Of a stretch of 64,000 nt of DNA, positions 26,546 to 35,763 are shown one piece after another (position 1 is the stretch's first letter; each line of letters opens with the position of its first letter). The notes beneath the pieces were generated by a model. The model worked only from the letters and a program-made list of their open reading frames with translations, did no database searches and was not told where the DNA came from. A program made the position numbers and the translations under genes. The DNA comes from Bradyrhizobium guangxiense (GTDB taxonomy: Bacteria > Pseudomonadota > Alphaproteobacteria > Rhizobiales > Xanthobacteraceae): positions 2,944,501 through 3,008,500 of the forward strand of contig NZ_CP022219.1 in NCBI RefSeq assembly GCF_004114915.1, written 5' to 3'.

Positions 26546-28060
26546 ATGACGCGTCGGCTTTTCAGAATTCTGGCGGCGCTTGGCCTGGCAGCTGGCCTCA
26601 GTGGCCTTGCGCTTCCGGCCCATGCCGAGAAGCGCGTCGCCCTCGTCGTCGGCAACAACGACTACAGGAACGTCCCCAAGCTGCTCAAGGCCGTCAACGA
26701 CGCCCGCACTATGGGCGACACGCTGAAGCAGCTCGGCTTCTCGGTGATGGTCGCGGAGAACCAGAACCGGCAGCAATTCTCGGAGACGCTGCTCGCCTTC
26801 GACAAGGCGATCGAGCCGGGCGATACCGCGTTCTTCTTCTACGCCGGGCACGGCTTCGAGATCGCAGGCCAGAACTATCTGCTGCCGACCGACGTGCCTG
26901 CGGCGACGGAAGGGCAGGAGGAGCTGGTGCGCGACGCCTCCATCCTCGCCGATCGCATCATCGAGCGCCTGCAGAACAAGAAGGCGCGGACGTCGATCCT
27001 GGTGTTCGACGCCTGCCGCAACAATCCGTTCGAGCGCAAGGGCACCCGCGCCGTCGCCGGCGGCGGCGGACTTGCGCCGATGACGCAACTGCCCGAAGGC
27101 GTGTTCTCGGTGTTCTCGGCCGGTCCGCGCCAGACCGCGCTCGACCGTCTGTCCAGCGACGACACTAATCCGAATTCGGTGTTCACGCGCACCTTCGCCA
27201 GGGAGCTGCTCAAGCCCGGCGAGACCCTCGTGCAGGTGGCGCAGCGCACCCGCCGCGCCGTCAGCGAGATGGCCGATACCGTCAAGCACAGGCAGGTGCC
27301 GGTCTATTTCGACCAGATGGTCGATGACGTGTTCCTCAGCGGCATGGCGAAGGATGCCGCGACGCGGCCGGACGAGCCGCCGCCGCAGAAGCTCGCGGCG
27401 TTGCCGCCGGTGTCAGTGCCGCAACTGCCGAAGGAGGAGGCCACCAACGCGCCGATCGCGAGCTTCTCGCGGCACAATGGCGGCTGGAGCGTGGTGTTCT
27501 CATTCGCCGACCCGACGCTCGGCATCTCCTGGCGCATGGCCGGCAAGGGCGATTTCCGCGAGACCGGATTCATCGACACGCTCGATCCGCGCACGCGCAA
27601 GCGGATGCCGAACCCGTCGATCGAATTGCCGCCGGATGCGCAGGCCGGCACCATCGAGGTCCGCTATGTCGATCAGGCCGGCGACATGCAGGGCCCGTTC
27701 CCGATCAGGTTCGATCCCGAGGCCGCGCTGATCCGCGACCAGCGCAAGATCCTCGACATGACCGCGACGAGCTGGCTGTCGTTCCGCGAGTTCAACGGGC
27801 TCTTGGTCTACTACACGCACCTCGTGTCCTATCGCTGCGCCATCCGCGAGGTGCGCATCGGCATCGACACCGCCGTGCCCAACCAGGTTCTGAAGATGCC
27901 GCCTTGCGACATGCGCGACCCCAGCGCGATCACCGCCGGCATGCCGCTCTACATGAAGCTCGCCCCAGGCACGCAGTCCGTCTCGGTGGAGCTGACCTAT
28001 CGCGACGGCAGCGTCTCCGAGATCAAGAGCTTTAAGAGCGCGAACCGCAGCAACAATTGA
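26546..28060 (+). CDS. Exported caspase-like (peptidase C14) protein
   Basis: A 504-residue protein. Residues 1-27 are a Sec-type signal peptide ending ALPAHA. Residues 28-250 form a caspase p20-like domain with VALVVGNNDY, the catalytic His102 in FFYAGHGF and Cys157 in VFDACRNNPF. A Pro-rich linker (about 270-295) leads to a beta-rich C-terminal region of about 200 residues that I do not recognise. Export to the periplasm or outside is inferred from the signal peptide. Substrates of such proteins in Rhizobiales are unknown. Confidence 0.9.
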   Translation: MTRRLFRILAALGLAAGLSGLALPAHAEKRVALVVGNNDYRNVPKLLKAVNDARTMGDTLKQLGFSVMVAENQNRQQFSETLLAFDKAIEPGDTAFFFYAGHGFEIAGQNYLLPTDVPAATEGQEELVRDASILADRIIERLQNKKARTSILVFDACRNNPFERKGTRAVAGGGGLAPMTQLPEGVFSVFSAGPRQTALDRLSSDDTNPNSVFTRTFARELLKPGETLVQVAQRTRRAVSEMADTVKHRQVPVYFDQMVDDVFLSGMAKDAATRPDEPPPQKLAALPPVSVPQLPKEEATNAPIASFSRHNGGWSVVFSFADPTLGISWRMAGKGDFRETGFIDTLDPRTRKRMPNPSIELPPDAQAGTIEVRYVDQAGDMQGPFPIRFDPEAALIRDQRKILDMTATSWLSFREFNGLLVYYTHLVSYRCAIREVRIGIDTAVPNQVLKMPPCDMRDPSAITAGMPLYMKLAPGTQSVSVELTYRDGSVSEIKSFKSANRSNN

Positions 28061-28235
28061 GAGGGCGTGGTCCGGGTCGTTGCAAGTGGAACTCGCGCCT
28101 TTGGCAAATCGTTATCGGAGTGCGGCGCAGAAGGTTGGCCTTCTTAGGACGCAATGACGCTGTCCCTCGAAGGGAGTGGACTATAAAGTGGCATTTGAGC
28201 TGCCGCAGCCGCTTCGATGGGAGGGAGACTACCTC

Positions 28236-28475
28236 ATGAAAAGACTTACCGCAGCCGCATTTTTCCTCGTCCTATCGACAAGCATTGCTCCTGCAATAAC
28301 TGCCGAGGTCGCAAAAAAATGCAATGCAGCTGTTGCGAAGACCTTCCCGCCGCGTGTTCCCGGCAATCCTGCGGCGGGCAGCGCAAAAGGCTCCGGGAGC
28401 GACCAAGCGGCATTCTATAAAAAGTGTGTCGAGAATGGCGGCGAGGTGCCGACGAAATCCGATGCGGCCAAATGA
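28236..28475 (+). CDS. Small exported protein, 79 residues
   Basis: The frame starts at ATG 28236 after GGGAGGGAG. Residues 1-23 are a clear signal peptide (KRLTAAAFFLVLSTSIAPAI), giving a mature peptide of about 55 residues with two Cys (CNAA and KKCVEN) that could form one disulfide. The sequence is otherwise Ala/Gly/Lys-rich. No function is recognised. Confidence 0.65.
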   Translation: MKRLTAAAFFLVLSTSIAPAITAEVAKKCNAAVAKTFPPRVPGNPAAGSAKGSGSDQAAFYKKCVENGGEVPTKSDAAK

Positions 28476-28548
28476 ATTCCGGACATCTGAACGCTGCCGT
28501 GATCGCTCCCTAGTCTGAAGTCGACCAGTTGAATTCAACCGCACGAGT

Positions 28549-28594
28549 GCATGATCCGGAGGAGGGAGCAGCGGTTTTCCGAAAAGATCATGCT
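28549..28594. repeat. Palindromic repeat, GCATGATC/TTTTCCG family (copy 1)
   Basis: GCATGATCCGGA and TTTTCCGAAAAGATCATGC form an imperfect hairpin. The same family recurs at 48550-48599 and 50584-50631. This copy lies between the small exported protein and the monooxygenase. Confidence 0.65.
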
Positions 28595-28704
28595 CAAACA
28601 ATAGGCTAGAACGCGTTGACGGTTCATCCTAATCGCATCGCGCTTTGGCGTTGTCTTGTGTCTGGCATTCTTGATCGATACGCGCATCGCGGATTCTGGC
28701 TGCA

Positions 28705-29967
28705 ATGATATCCGACCAGCAATCGAACCGGACGAGAAAGGTCCGCTGCTGCATCGTCGGCGGAGGGCCGGCCGGCATGATGCTCGGCTATCTCCTGGGG
28801 CGAGCCGGCGTCGAGGTCGTGGTGCTGGAGAAGCATGCGGATTTCTTCCGTGACTTCCGCGGCGATACCGTGCATCCCTCGACGCTCCAAGTGATGGATG
28901 AGCTCGGCCTGATCGACGGCTTCCTGAAGCTGCCGCACCAGCGCCTGCAGAAAATGGACGGACTGTTCGGCGGCACGCCGGTGCGCATCGCCGATCTCAG
29001 TCGGCTCCGCACCAAATACCCCTTCATCGCGTTCATGCCGCAATGGGACTTCTTGAATTTCCTGCGCGAGGCCGGCCGGCGCTTTGCCTCGCTCGAGGTG
29101 ATGATGAGCACGGAGGCGGTCGATCTGATCCGCCGCGGCGAGACGATTGCCGGCGTACGAGCGAAGACGCCAGGCGGCACCATCGACATCGAAGCCGATC
29201 TCACCATCGCCTGCGATGGCCGGCATTCGACGGTGCGCGAGCGCGCAGGCCTTGCCGTCGAGGAGGTCGGCGCGCCGATGGACGTGCTGTGGTTTCGCGC
29301 CGGCCGCAGACCCGACGAGACCGAGAACGTGTTCGCCCGGGTCGAGCGCGGCAAGATGATGATCACCTTCGACCGCGGCGACTATTGGCAATGCGCCTAC
29401 GTCATCGCCAAGGGACAGCACGAGGCGGTGAAGGCGAGGGGATTGCAGGCGCTGCTTGACGACGTCGTGCGCATGGCGCCGATCCTCAGGTCCGGCATCG
29501 CTGACGTGAAGAGCTTCGACGACGTCAAGCTGCTGACCGTTGCGATCAACCGCATGGCGCGCTGGACGCGGCCGGGCCTGCTTTGCATCGGCGACGCCGC
29601 CCATGCGATGTCGCCGGTGGGCGGCGTCGGCGTCAATCTGGCCGTGCAGGACGCGGTGGCGGCCGCCAATCTGTTGGCGGACAAGCTGCAGCACGGCTGC
29701 CCGCCCGAGGATGAGCTCGATGCCGTGCGCCGTCGTCGCGAGTTTCCGGTGAAGATGACGCAGCGAATGCAGGTGGTCGTGCAGAACAACATCATCAGCG
29801 GTGCCTTGCAGGGCGGCGACCGGCCACTGAAGGTGCCGCTGATCGTACGCGTCATCACCGCACTGCCATGGCTGCAGGGCATTCCGGCGCGCCTGATTGC
29901 ACTCGGGGTGCGGCCCGAGCACGTGCACTCGAAGGCCGCGCCGGGATCCCAGGCAGGACTTCGGTAG
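28705..29967 (+). CDS. FAD-dependent monooxygenase (PHBH/UbiH fold)
   Basis: A 420-residue group A flavoprotein hydroxylase. The FAD-binding motif is CCIVGGGPAGMMLGYLLGR, the DG motif is CDGRHSTVRE and the GD motif is CIGDAAHAMSPVGGVGVNLA. These enzymes hydroxylate aromatic or quinone-like compounds with NAD(P)H and oxygen. The C-terminal end lacks a thioredoxin-like domain. No pathway neighbours are present, so the substrate is unknown. Confidence 0.9.
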   Translation: MISDQQSNRTRKVRCCIVGGGPAGMMLGYLLGRAGVEVVVLEKHADFFRDFRGDTVHPSTLQVMDELGLIDGFLKLPHQRLQKMDGLFGGTPVRIADLSRLRTKYPFIAFMPQWDFLNFLREAGRRFASLEVMMSTEAVDLIRRGETIAGVRAKTPGGTIDIEADLTIACDGRHSTVRERAGLAVEEVGAPMDVLWFRAGRRPDETENVFARVERGKMMITFDRGDYWQCAYVIAKGQHEAVKARGLQALLDDVVRMAPILRSGIADVKSFDDVKLLTVAINRMARWTRPGLLCIGDAAHAMSPVGGVGVNLAVQDAVAAANLLADKLQHGCPPEDELDAVRRRREFPVKMTQRMQVVVQNNIISGALQGGDRPLKVPLIVRVITALPWLQGIPARLIALGVRPEHVHSKAAPGSQAGLR

Positions 29968-30130
29968 GGATAACGCCGTGCTAAATTGCGCGCGAGGCGT
30001 TGCGCGCCTGCAACAGCGCTGACCGATTTGCAGCCCGATGCGGGCTCGTCGGCCACGTTAACCGTGTTGATTTCAATTTTAGTAAGAGCCGTCTGTGACC
30101 GTGCGCCCATCAAAGGACACGGGGTGTACC

Positions 30131-30895
30131 ATGCGTAATAAGTTGATTGCCGCCTTCGCCTGCACGACCGCTCTGGTTTCGACCGGTGCTGCCTCCGCCG
30201 CCGATCTCGGCGCGCGCTACACCAAGGCGCCCGCTTATGTCGAGCCGCTGTTCAACTGGACCGGTTTCTATGTCGGCGGCCACATCGGCGGCGCGTGGAC
30301 CAACGAGCAGTTCATCAACAACGGGACCGGCGCGCCGTTCGGCGACCTTTCGGTTGGGCAAGGCTTCCGTCAGCGCAATTCGGGTGTCATGGGCGGCGCC
30401 CAGATCGGCTACAACTGGCAGGCCAACAACTACGTGTTCGGCATGGAAGGCACGATCTCCGGCCTCGACAACAAGGGCACGTTCACGAACACGGTGTTCG
30501 GTGCCGGGGACGACGTGTTTTCCTGGCGTGCCAACGTGCTCGCGACCGTGGTCGGCCGCGCCGGCTTCGCCGTGCAGAACAACCTCTTCTACATCAAGGG
30601 CGGCTATGCCGGCGTGAACAACCGACTGTCGGTCAGCGACACCGTCGGTGTTTCGGGTTCGGGCGGCCAGACCCACTGGCACAACGGCTGGACCGTCGGC
30701 GCCGGCTGGGAATACGGCGTCACCCGCAACTGGATCGTCGGTCTCGAATACAACTACGCGGCCTTCGCCAGCCAGACCTATCAGCTCGGCGGCACCTCGG
30801 GAAACTACACCTTCGATACCAAGCCGCGCGACATCCAATGGGCCGTGGTGCGCGCGAGCTACAAGTTCGACGCCCCGACCATCGCCCGTTACTGA
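30131..30895 (+). CDS. Outer-membrane beta-barrel protein (Omp25/RopB-like)
   Basis: A 254-residue precursor. Residues 1-22 are a signal peptide (AALVSTGAASA-type end), followed by AADLGARY and the family-defining FNWTGFYVGGHIGGAW. Alternating hydrophobic strands end in a C-terminal aromatic strand (AVVRASYKFDAP). These 8-stranded barrels are abundant in Rhizobiales outer membranes. An intrinsic terminator follows 50 bases after the stop. A paralogue lies at 32224-33000 on the other strand. Confidence 0.92.
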   Translation: MRNKLIAAFACTTALVSTGAASAADLGARYTKAPAYVEPLFNWTGFYVGGHIGGAWTNEQFINNGTGAPFGDLSVGQGFRQRNSGVMGGAQIGYNWQANNYVFGMEGTISGLDNKGTFTNTVFGAGDDVFSWRANVLATVVGRAGFAVQNNLFYIKGGYAGVNNRLSVSDTVGVSGSGGQTHWHNGWTVGAGWEYGVTRNWIVGLEYNYAAFASQTYQLGGTSGNYTFDTKPRDIQWAVVRASYKFDAPTIARY

Positions 30896-30944
30896 GCACG
30901 TCGACGCAACGCGACCAACGATCAAGAAAAGCACTGCCAAATTC

Positions 30945-30976
30945 AAAAGCCCCGGTTTGGTCCGGGGCTTTTTTTT
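30945..30976 (+). terminator. Rho-independent terminator after the outer-membrane protein gene
   Basis: Perfect arms AAAAGCCCCGG and CCGGGGCTTTT around a 6-base loop are followed by further T residues to 30976. Confidence 0.9.
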
Positions 30977-31006
30977 GCACCGTTGGATTTGCGGCCCGCG
31001 TCCGCC

Positions 31007-31777
31007 TCAGGCCATCACGGAGAAGCCGCCGTCGACGGGGATCGCGGTGCCCGTGACGAAGTTCGAGGCAGCCGATGCGAGGAATACGGTGATACCGGCG
31101 AAGTCGTCGATGTCGCCCCAGCGCCCCGCAGGCGTGCGCGCCAGCACCCGCTCGTGCAATCCAGAGACCTGCTGCCGCGCACCGCGGGTGAGGTCGGTAT
31201 CGATCCAGCCCGGCAGGATCGCATTGACCTGGATGTTGTCGGGCGCCCAAGCGTTGGCGCAGGCGCGGGTGTACTGCACGATGCCGCCCTTGCTTGCCGC
31301 ATAGGCGGTGGCAAAGCTCGCACCGAAGATCGACATCATCGAGCCGATGTTGATCACCTTGCCGTTGCCTGATGCCTTCAGGTGCGGATAGGCGAGCTTC
31401 GAGCACAGGAACGCGCTGGTCAGGTTGGTGTCGATCACCTTGTTCCATTCGTCGAGCTCGAGCTCGTGCGGCGGCTTGCGGATGCTCATGCCGGCATTGT
31501 TGATGAGAATATCGATGCGGCCGAGATCCTTCACCACGCGCGCGATCATGGCTTCGATCGCCGCCCTGTCGGTGACGTCGGTCGCGACCGCGATCGCCCG
31601 GACGCCGCGCTGCCTGAGATCGTCGACCGCCGCCTTGGACTTGGTCTCGTTGCGCCCGACCACGGCGATGTCTGCGCCTGCATCGGCAAGGCCGCGCGCC
31701 ATGCCGAGGCCGATGCCGCCATTGCCTCCTGTCACGATCGCGACCTTGCCGCGGAGATCGAACCGACTGGATGTCAT
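31007..31777 (-). CDS. SDR family oxidoreductase
   Basis: A classical short-chain dehydrogenase of 256 residues. The cofactor motif is TGGNGGIGLGMA, with NNAGMS and the catalytic YxxxK in TAYAASKGGIVQY. The Ser of the triad is in NIGSMMSIFGAS. The basic residue after the second strand (VVGRNETKS) suggests NADP(H). The end of the family fold, TGTAIPVDGGFS, is intact. The 61-residue gene upstream ends 21 bases away, so the two are probably cotranscribed. The substrate is unknown. Confidence 0.92.
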   Translation of the reverse strand: MTSSRFDLRGKVAIVTGGNGGIGLGMARGLADAGADIAVVGRNETKSKAAVDDLRQRGVRAIAVATDVTDRAAIEAMIARVVKDLGRIDILINNAGMSIRKPPHELELDEWNKVIDTNLTSAFLCSKLAYPHLKASGNGKVINIGSMMSIFGASFATAYAASKGGIVQYTRACANAWAPDNIQVNAILPGWIDTDLTRGARQQVSGLHERVLARTPAGRWGDIDDFAGITVFLASAASNFVTGTAIPVDGGFSVMA

Positions 31778-31798
31778 GCTTGTATTCCCTGGTTTCTT

Positions 31799-31984
31799 TT
31801 ATTGATTGCTCTGCCAGATCAGCACCAGCCCGAAACCGGCCATGGCAGCGCCATAGCCGGCCCATTGCAGCTGGTTGACCATGAAGCTCGATCGCGGCCA
31901 GGGCACCGTGCCGGTCCCCTGTCCGATCCAGAGCAGCCCGACGGCCGTCGCAAGCAGGCCTGCGACCAGCAGAAATCTGCGCAT
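31799..31984 (-). CDS. Small two-span membrane protein, 61 residues
   Basis: The start ATG 31984 has GGAGG five bases upstream, which rules out the longer frame. Two hydrophobic segments (RFLLVAGLLATAVGLLWIG and WAGYGAAMAGFGLVLIWQ) are separated by a short PWPRSSFMVN loop. It is 21 bases before the SDR gene in the same direction. Function is unknown. Confidence 0.75.
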   Translation of the reverse strand: MRRFLLVAGLLATAVGLLWIGQGTGTVPWPRSSFMVNQLQWAGYGAAMAGFGLVLIWQSNQ

Positions 31985-32172
31985 GCATTCCTCCCCGTCG
32001 GTTTGCTTCTGTCGCGGTGTTCGGCGCGAAAGATTGCCGTTCTCGCGAAAACTTGGCGCCAGACTAGCCGTAGCTTCGGTTCGGATACAATGGGGAGGAC
32101 GCATGTCCGTGCGCAAGGTCATCCCAGGACCGCTCACTCAAGGTAAGCATCGGCCGATAGGCGCGGACAACG

Positions 32173-32200
32173 AAAAAGCCCCGGACGATGCCGGGGCTTT
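32173..32200 (-). terminator. Rho-independent terminator for the second outer-membrane protein gene
   Basis: Arms AAAGCCCCGG and CCGGGGCTTT with a 6-base loop. Read on the minus strand the hairpin is followed by TTTTT. Its stem is almost identical to that of the paralogous gene's terminator at 30945-30976. Confidence 0.88.
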
Positions 32201-32223
32201 GACGTTCTGAACTTGCGTTCGGA

Positions 32224-33000
32224 TCAGTACTTCGCGACGACCGGACCGGTCCAGTTGAAGCGGTAGACCAGCGAGGTGCTGATGGTCTGCACCAAGGGCT
32301 TGAAGCTGATCGAGTCGGTGGTCGCGACGTTGCCGGCGTCGGTGCGGACGGCAATGTCCTTGCGATCGTAGTAGGCGGCACGATATTCGGTCTTCATGAA
32401 CCAGCCCGGCGCCGAGATGCCGAAGATGTTCAGGTTGTTCTCGACGCCGCCGCCGACGAACCAGCCATTGCGGTTGAACGAGTCAGTATGGAAGCCCGAA
32501 GCCGTCCCGGCGAGGTTGGTCAAGCCAGCGCCCGACCAATGCGATCCGGAGTAACCGGCATTGACGTAGGAGAGAACGTTCGGCGCAACCAGATAGCCGA
32601 GGCGAACGCCCGCGGCCCAAGCGTCCTGCATCTTGATGCGGCCGGTCAGCGCAGCGAACTCATCGTTGATGCTGCCGCGCAGGCTGCCGAACTGACCGTC
32701 GGCGAACACGCCGGCCACCCAGGTGCCGCTGAACTGCCAGTCGTAGCCGAGACCGACCGTTCCGAACCAGCCGTCACCACCGACGCGCTGATCGATCGTC
32801 ACGGGAACGCCAACGAAGTTGGTGTGGGTGTCCGCATCCCAGACGCCGCCGCCGGCGCCGCCGAAGATGTAGAAGCCGGTCCAGTTGGCGACGGGCGCCG
32901 GCATCGGCGCCTTCACGTAGGGACGGGCAGCCAGGTCAGCGGCCGAAGCCGAACCGGTCATCGCGGCAACCGCGGCCAGAGCGAACAAAACCTTCTTCAT
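32224..33000 (-). CDS. Outer-membrane beta-barrel protein (Omp25/RopB-like), paralogue
   Basis: A 258-residue precursor with signal peptide MKKVLFALAAVAAMTGSASA, then AADLAARPYVKAP and ANWTGFYIFGGAGGGVW. It shares architecture with the protein at 30131-30895, but the barrel sequence has diverged. The C-terminal strand is SLVYRFNW. The start at ATG 33000 is set by the signal peptide and GGGGA upstream. A 230-base upstream region holds its promoter. Confidence 0.92.
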   Translation of the reverse strand: MKKVLFALAAVAAMTGSASAADLAARPYVKAPMPAPVANWTGFYIFGGAGGGVWDADTHTNFVGVPVTIDQRVGGDGWFGTVGLGYDWQFSGTWVAGVFADGQFGSLRGSINDEFAALTGRIKMQDAWAAGVRLGYLVAPNVLSYVNAGYSGSHWSGAGLTNLAGTASGFHTDSFNRNGWFVGGGVENNLNIFGISAPGWFMKTEYRAAYYDRKDIAVRTDAGNVATTDSISFKPLVQTISTSLVYRFNWTGPVVAKY

Positions 33001-33231
33001 GTCAAAATCCCCAACCTTGGTCTGTCGTAACAGGCGCGAGCGCACTGAAGTTCGTGTCATCTGATGGCCCGGACTATAGACGTTTCCCGCCGAAATGCTG
33101 TTGCCGGGCAGGCACAGTTGCCGGAAAACGCCGGTAAGCGGGGGTTGGGGACGTGCCTGTCGAAATTCGCAATAATCTAGATATCTCAATGCATTATGTA
33201 GTATTTTGTGAGAAGCGTTTTTTGGTAACTT

Positions 33232-33280
33232 CTCGTTAGCGAATTCGGCTTTGTTCGAAATGGAGGCAATCCTGCCTCAG
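33232..33280 (-). pseudogene. Relic of a parE 3' end
   Basis: On the minus strand, 33261-33232 encodes ISNKAEFANE, compared with ISDKAEFANE at the end of parE just upstream. Within 29 aligned bases the six differences are synonymous third positions apart from the one Asp/Asn change. The match fades beyond about 33280. It lies past the parE terminator with no open frame, so it is a decayed fragment. Confidence 0.5.
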
Positions 33281-33376
33281 CCCTGAGCCTCCGTAGCCCT
33301 CTTCGGCCCCGTGAGTCGCTGGCCGAGTCGCCGCCCGACGCCGCCGATCGGATGGCGTACCGGCCCCAGAAACGAG

Positions 33377-33404
33377 AGAGCCCCGGCGGTCAGGCCGGGG
33401 CTCT
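33377..33404 (-). terminator. Hairpin terminator after parE
   Basis: Perfect 11-base arms AGAGCCCCGGC and GCCGGGGCTCT with a 6-base loop, 44 bases past the parE stop. The following T-run is weak, so it may be only partly factor-independent. Confidence 0.7.
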
Positions 33405-33447
33405 TGACAGGTTCGGCAGCGGCCAAGGGTGTCATCCGCCTCGCAAG

Positions 33448-35490
33448 TCAGACGTCCAGCAGCTCTTCGTTGGCAAACTCGGCCTTGTCCGAGATGAAGG
33501 CGAAGCGTGCCTCGGCCTTGGTGCCCATCAGGCGCTCCACCGAATCCGCCGTGGTGTCGCGGTCGTCGGCGAGCAGCACCACCTTGAGCAGCGTGCGCTT
33601 GCTCGGATCCATGGTGGTTTCCTTGAGCTGCGCCGGCATCATCTCGCCGAGGCCTTTGAAGCGGTTCACCTCGACCTTGGCATTGGCGTTGAACTCGCTC
33701 TTGAGCAGCGCGTCCTTGTGGGCGTCGTCGCGGGCGTAGACCGATTTCGAGCCGTGGGTCAGCTTGTAGAGCGGCGGCACCGCGAGGAAGAGATGGCCCT
33801 CGTCGATCAGCCGCGGCATCTGCCGGTAGAAGAAGGTGATCAGGAGCGAGGCGATGTGGGCGCCGTCGACGTCGGCGTCCGTCATGATGATGATGCGCTG
33901 ATAGCGCAGATCCTCTTCGCGATATTGCGCGAGCTGGCCGCAGCCGATCGCCTGCACGAGATCCGAGAGCTGCGCGTTCGCCGTCAGCTTGTCCTTGCCG
34001 GCGGAAGCGACGTTGAGGATCTTGCCGCGCAGCGGCAGCACCGCTTGCGTCTTGCGGTCGCGCGCCTGCTTGGCGCTGCCGCCTGCCGAGTCGCCCTCGA
34101 CGATGAAAAGCTCGGAGCCTTCGGTGCCGGCGTCGGTGCAGTCGGCAAGCTTGCCGGGCAGGCGCAGCTTCTTGCCGGCGGTTTTCCGCGCGGTCTCTTT
34201 CTCCTGCCGGCGGCGCAGCCGCTCCTCGGCGCGGTCGATCACGAAATCGAGCAGCCGGTTGGCCATGTTCGGATTGCCGGACAGCCAATGGTCGAACGGA
34301 TCCTTCATCGCCTGCTCGACGATGCGCTGCGCCTCGGCGGTGGCGAGACGATCCTTGGTCTGGCCCTGGAATTCAGGCTCGCGTACGAACACGGACAGCA
34401 TCACGGCCGCGCCCACCATGACGTCCTCTGACGTGACGGAGGCGGCGCGCTTGCCCTGTCCGACGCGCTCGGCGTGATCCTTCAGGCCGCGCAGCAGTGC
34501 GCTGCGCAGGCCGGATTCGTGCGTGCCGCCGTCGGGCGTCGGCACCGTGTTGGTGTAGGAGGAGAGGAAGCCGTCGGCATCCGCGGTCCAGGCCACCGCC
34601 CATTCGCAGGCGCCGTGCGCGCCGTTGCGGCCCGACTTGCCGGAGAAGATGTCCGGATGCACCAGCGTGTCGGCGTGGATCGCCGCCGCCAGATAGTCCT
34701 TGAGACCACCGGGGAAGTGGAACGTGGCTTCCGCCGGCACGTCCTCGATGCCCTTGAGCAGCTCGGGTGCGCAGTTCCAGCGGATCTCGACGCCGCCGAA
34801 CAGATACGCCTTCGAGCGCGTCATCTTGAACAGGCGCTGCGGCTTGAACGCGGCCTTTTGCCCGAAGATGTCGGTGTCGGGCTTGAAGCGCACGCGCGTG
34901 CCGCGGCGGTTGTTGACCTTGCCGAGATCCTCGAGCTTGCCCTTGGGGTGGCCGCGTTCGAACGACATGCGGTAGAGTTTCTGGCTGCGTGCGACCTCGA
35001 CCTCGAGCCGCGAGGAGAGGGCGTTCACCACCGAGATGCCGACGCCGTGCAGACCGCCCGAGGTCTCGTAGACCTTGCTGTCGAACTTGCCGCCCGAATG
35101 CAGCGTGCACATGATGACTTCGAGCGCCGACTTCTTCGGGAATTTCGGATGCGGATCGATCGGGATGCCGCGGCCGTTGTCGGTGACGGTCAGGAAGCCG
35201 TCGGCACTGAGCTCGACTCCGATGAAGGTCGCGTGGCCAGCCAGCGCCTCGTCCATCGAGTTGTCGATCACTTCGGCGAACAGATGGTGCAACGCCTTCT
35301 CGTCGGTGCCGCCGATATACATGCCCGGCCGGCGCCGCACCGGTTCCAGGCCTTCAAGCACCTCGATGTCGGCCGCGGTGTAATCGGCTTCCCCGCCGCC
35401 GCGCGGCGCCCCCTTGGCGGGCGCACGGGACTTCGGCTCGTCGCCGCCGAAAAAGTCGTCTTTTGCTTTAGGCTTCAATTGCTTGGACAT
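33448..35490 (-). CDS. parE: DNA topoisomerase IV subunit B
   Basis: ParE is the ATPase subunit that with ParC separates linked daughter chromosomes. The 680-residue protein starts with a basic linker. It then shows the GHKL ATPase motifs EVIDNSMDEA, DNGRGIP and GLHGVGISVVNALS, a transducer domain, and a TOPRIM domain with EGDSAGGSAKQ and MTDADVDGAHI. The C-terminal NRFKGLGEMMP and length of about 680 favour ParE over GyrB, which is longer in Rhizobiales. A divergent dedA gene lies 273 bases upstream. Confidence 0.94.
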   Translation of the reverse strand: MSKQLKPKAKDDFFGGDEPKSRAPAKGAPRGGGEADYTAADIEVLEGLEPVRRRPGMYIGGTDEKALHHLFAEVIDNSMDEALAGHATFIGVELSADGFLTVTDNGRGIPIDPHPKFPKKSALEVIMCTLHSGGKFDSKVYETSGGLHGVGISVVNALSSRLEVEVARSQKLYRMSFERGHPKGKLEDLGKVNNRRGTRVRFKPDTDIFGQKAAFKPQRLFKMTRSKAYLFGGVEIRWNCAPELLKGIEDVPAEATFHFPGGLKDYLAAAIHADTLVHPDIFSGKSGRNGAHGACEWAVAWTADADGFLSSYTNTVPTPDGGTHESGLRSALLRGLKDHAERVGQGKRAASVTSEDVMVGAAVMLSVFVREPEFQGQTKDRLATAEAQRIVEQAMKDPFDHWLSGNPNMANRLLDFVIDRAEERLRRRQEKETARKTAGKKLRLPGKLADCTDAGTEGSELFIVEGDSAGGSAKQARDRKTQAVLPLRGKILNVASAGKDKLTANAQLSDLVQAIGCGQLAQYREEDLRYQRIIIMTDADVDGAHIASLLITFFYRQMPRLIDEGHLFLAVPPLYKLTHGSKSVYARDDAHKDALLKSEFNANAKVEVNRFKGLGEMMPAQLKETTMDPSKRTLLKVVLLADDRDTTADSVERLMGTKAEARFAFISDKAEFANEELLDV

Positions 35491-35763
35491 ATGTCTTGAT
35501 GTGCTTTAGGGGCCGCGTCAGCGGCGAATCGGTTAGGCCGACTATGCCACTTCTGACTTGGAAAGGTTACCGCAGGGCCGGACGGGCCGCGTGGTTGCGA
35601 GCCAATCCCGGCGATTTTACGCCGCAGGGCAGCCAAATCCCGGCAATTTGACGTTCCCGTTAGCGCTGGGCCGGCTTTTGTGACTTGATGTCACACAAGT
35701 CCTTGGCTTACCAGTCTTTTTCATCGAGCAGCACCTTGAGACGGGGCGGGAAGGCTATTTTTG

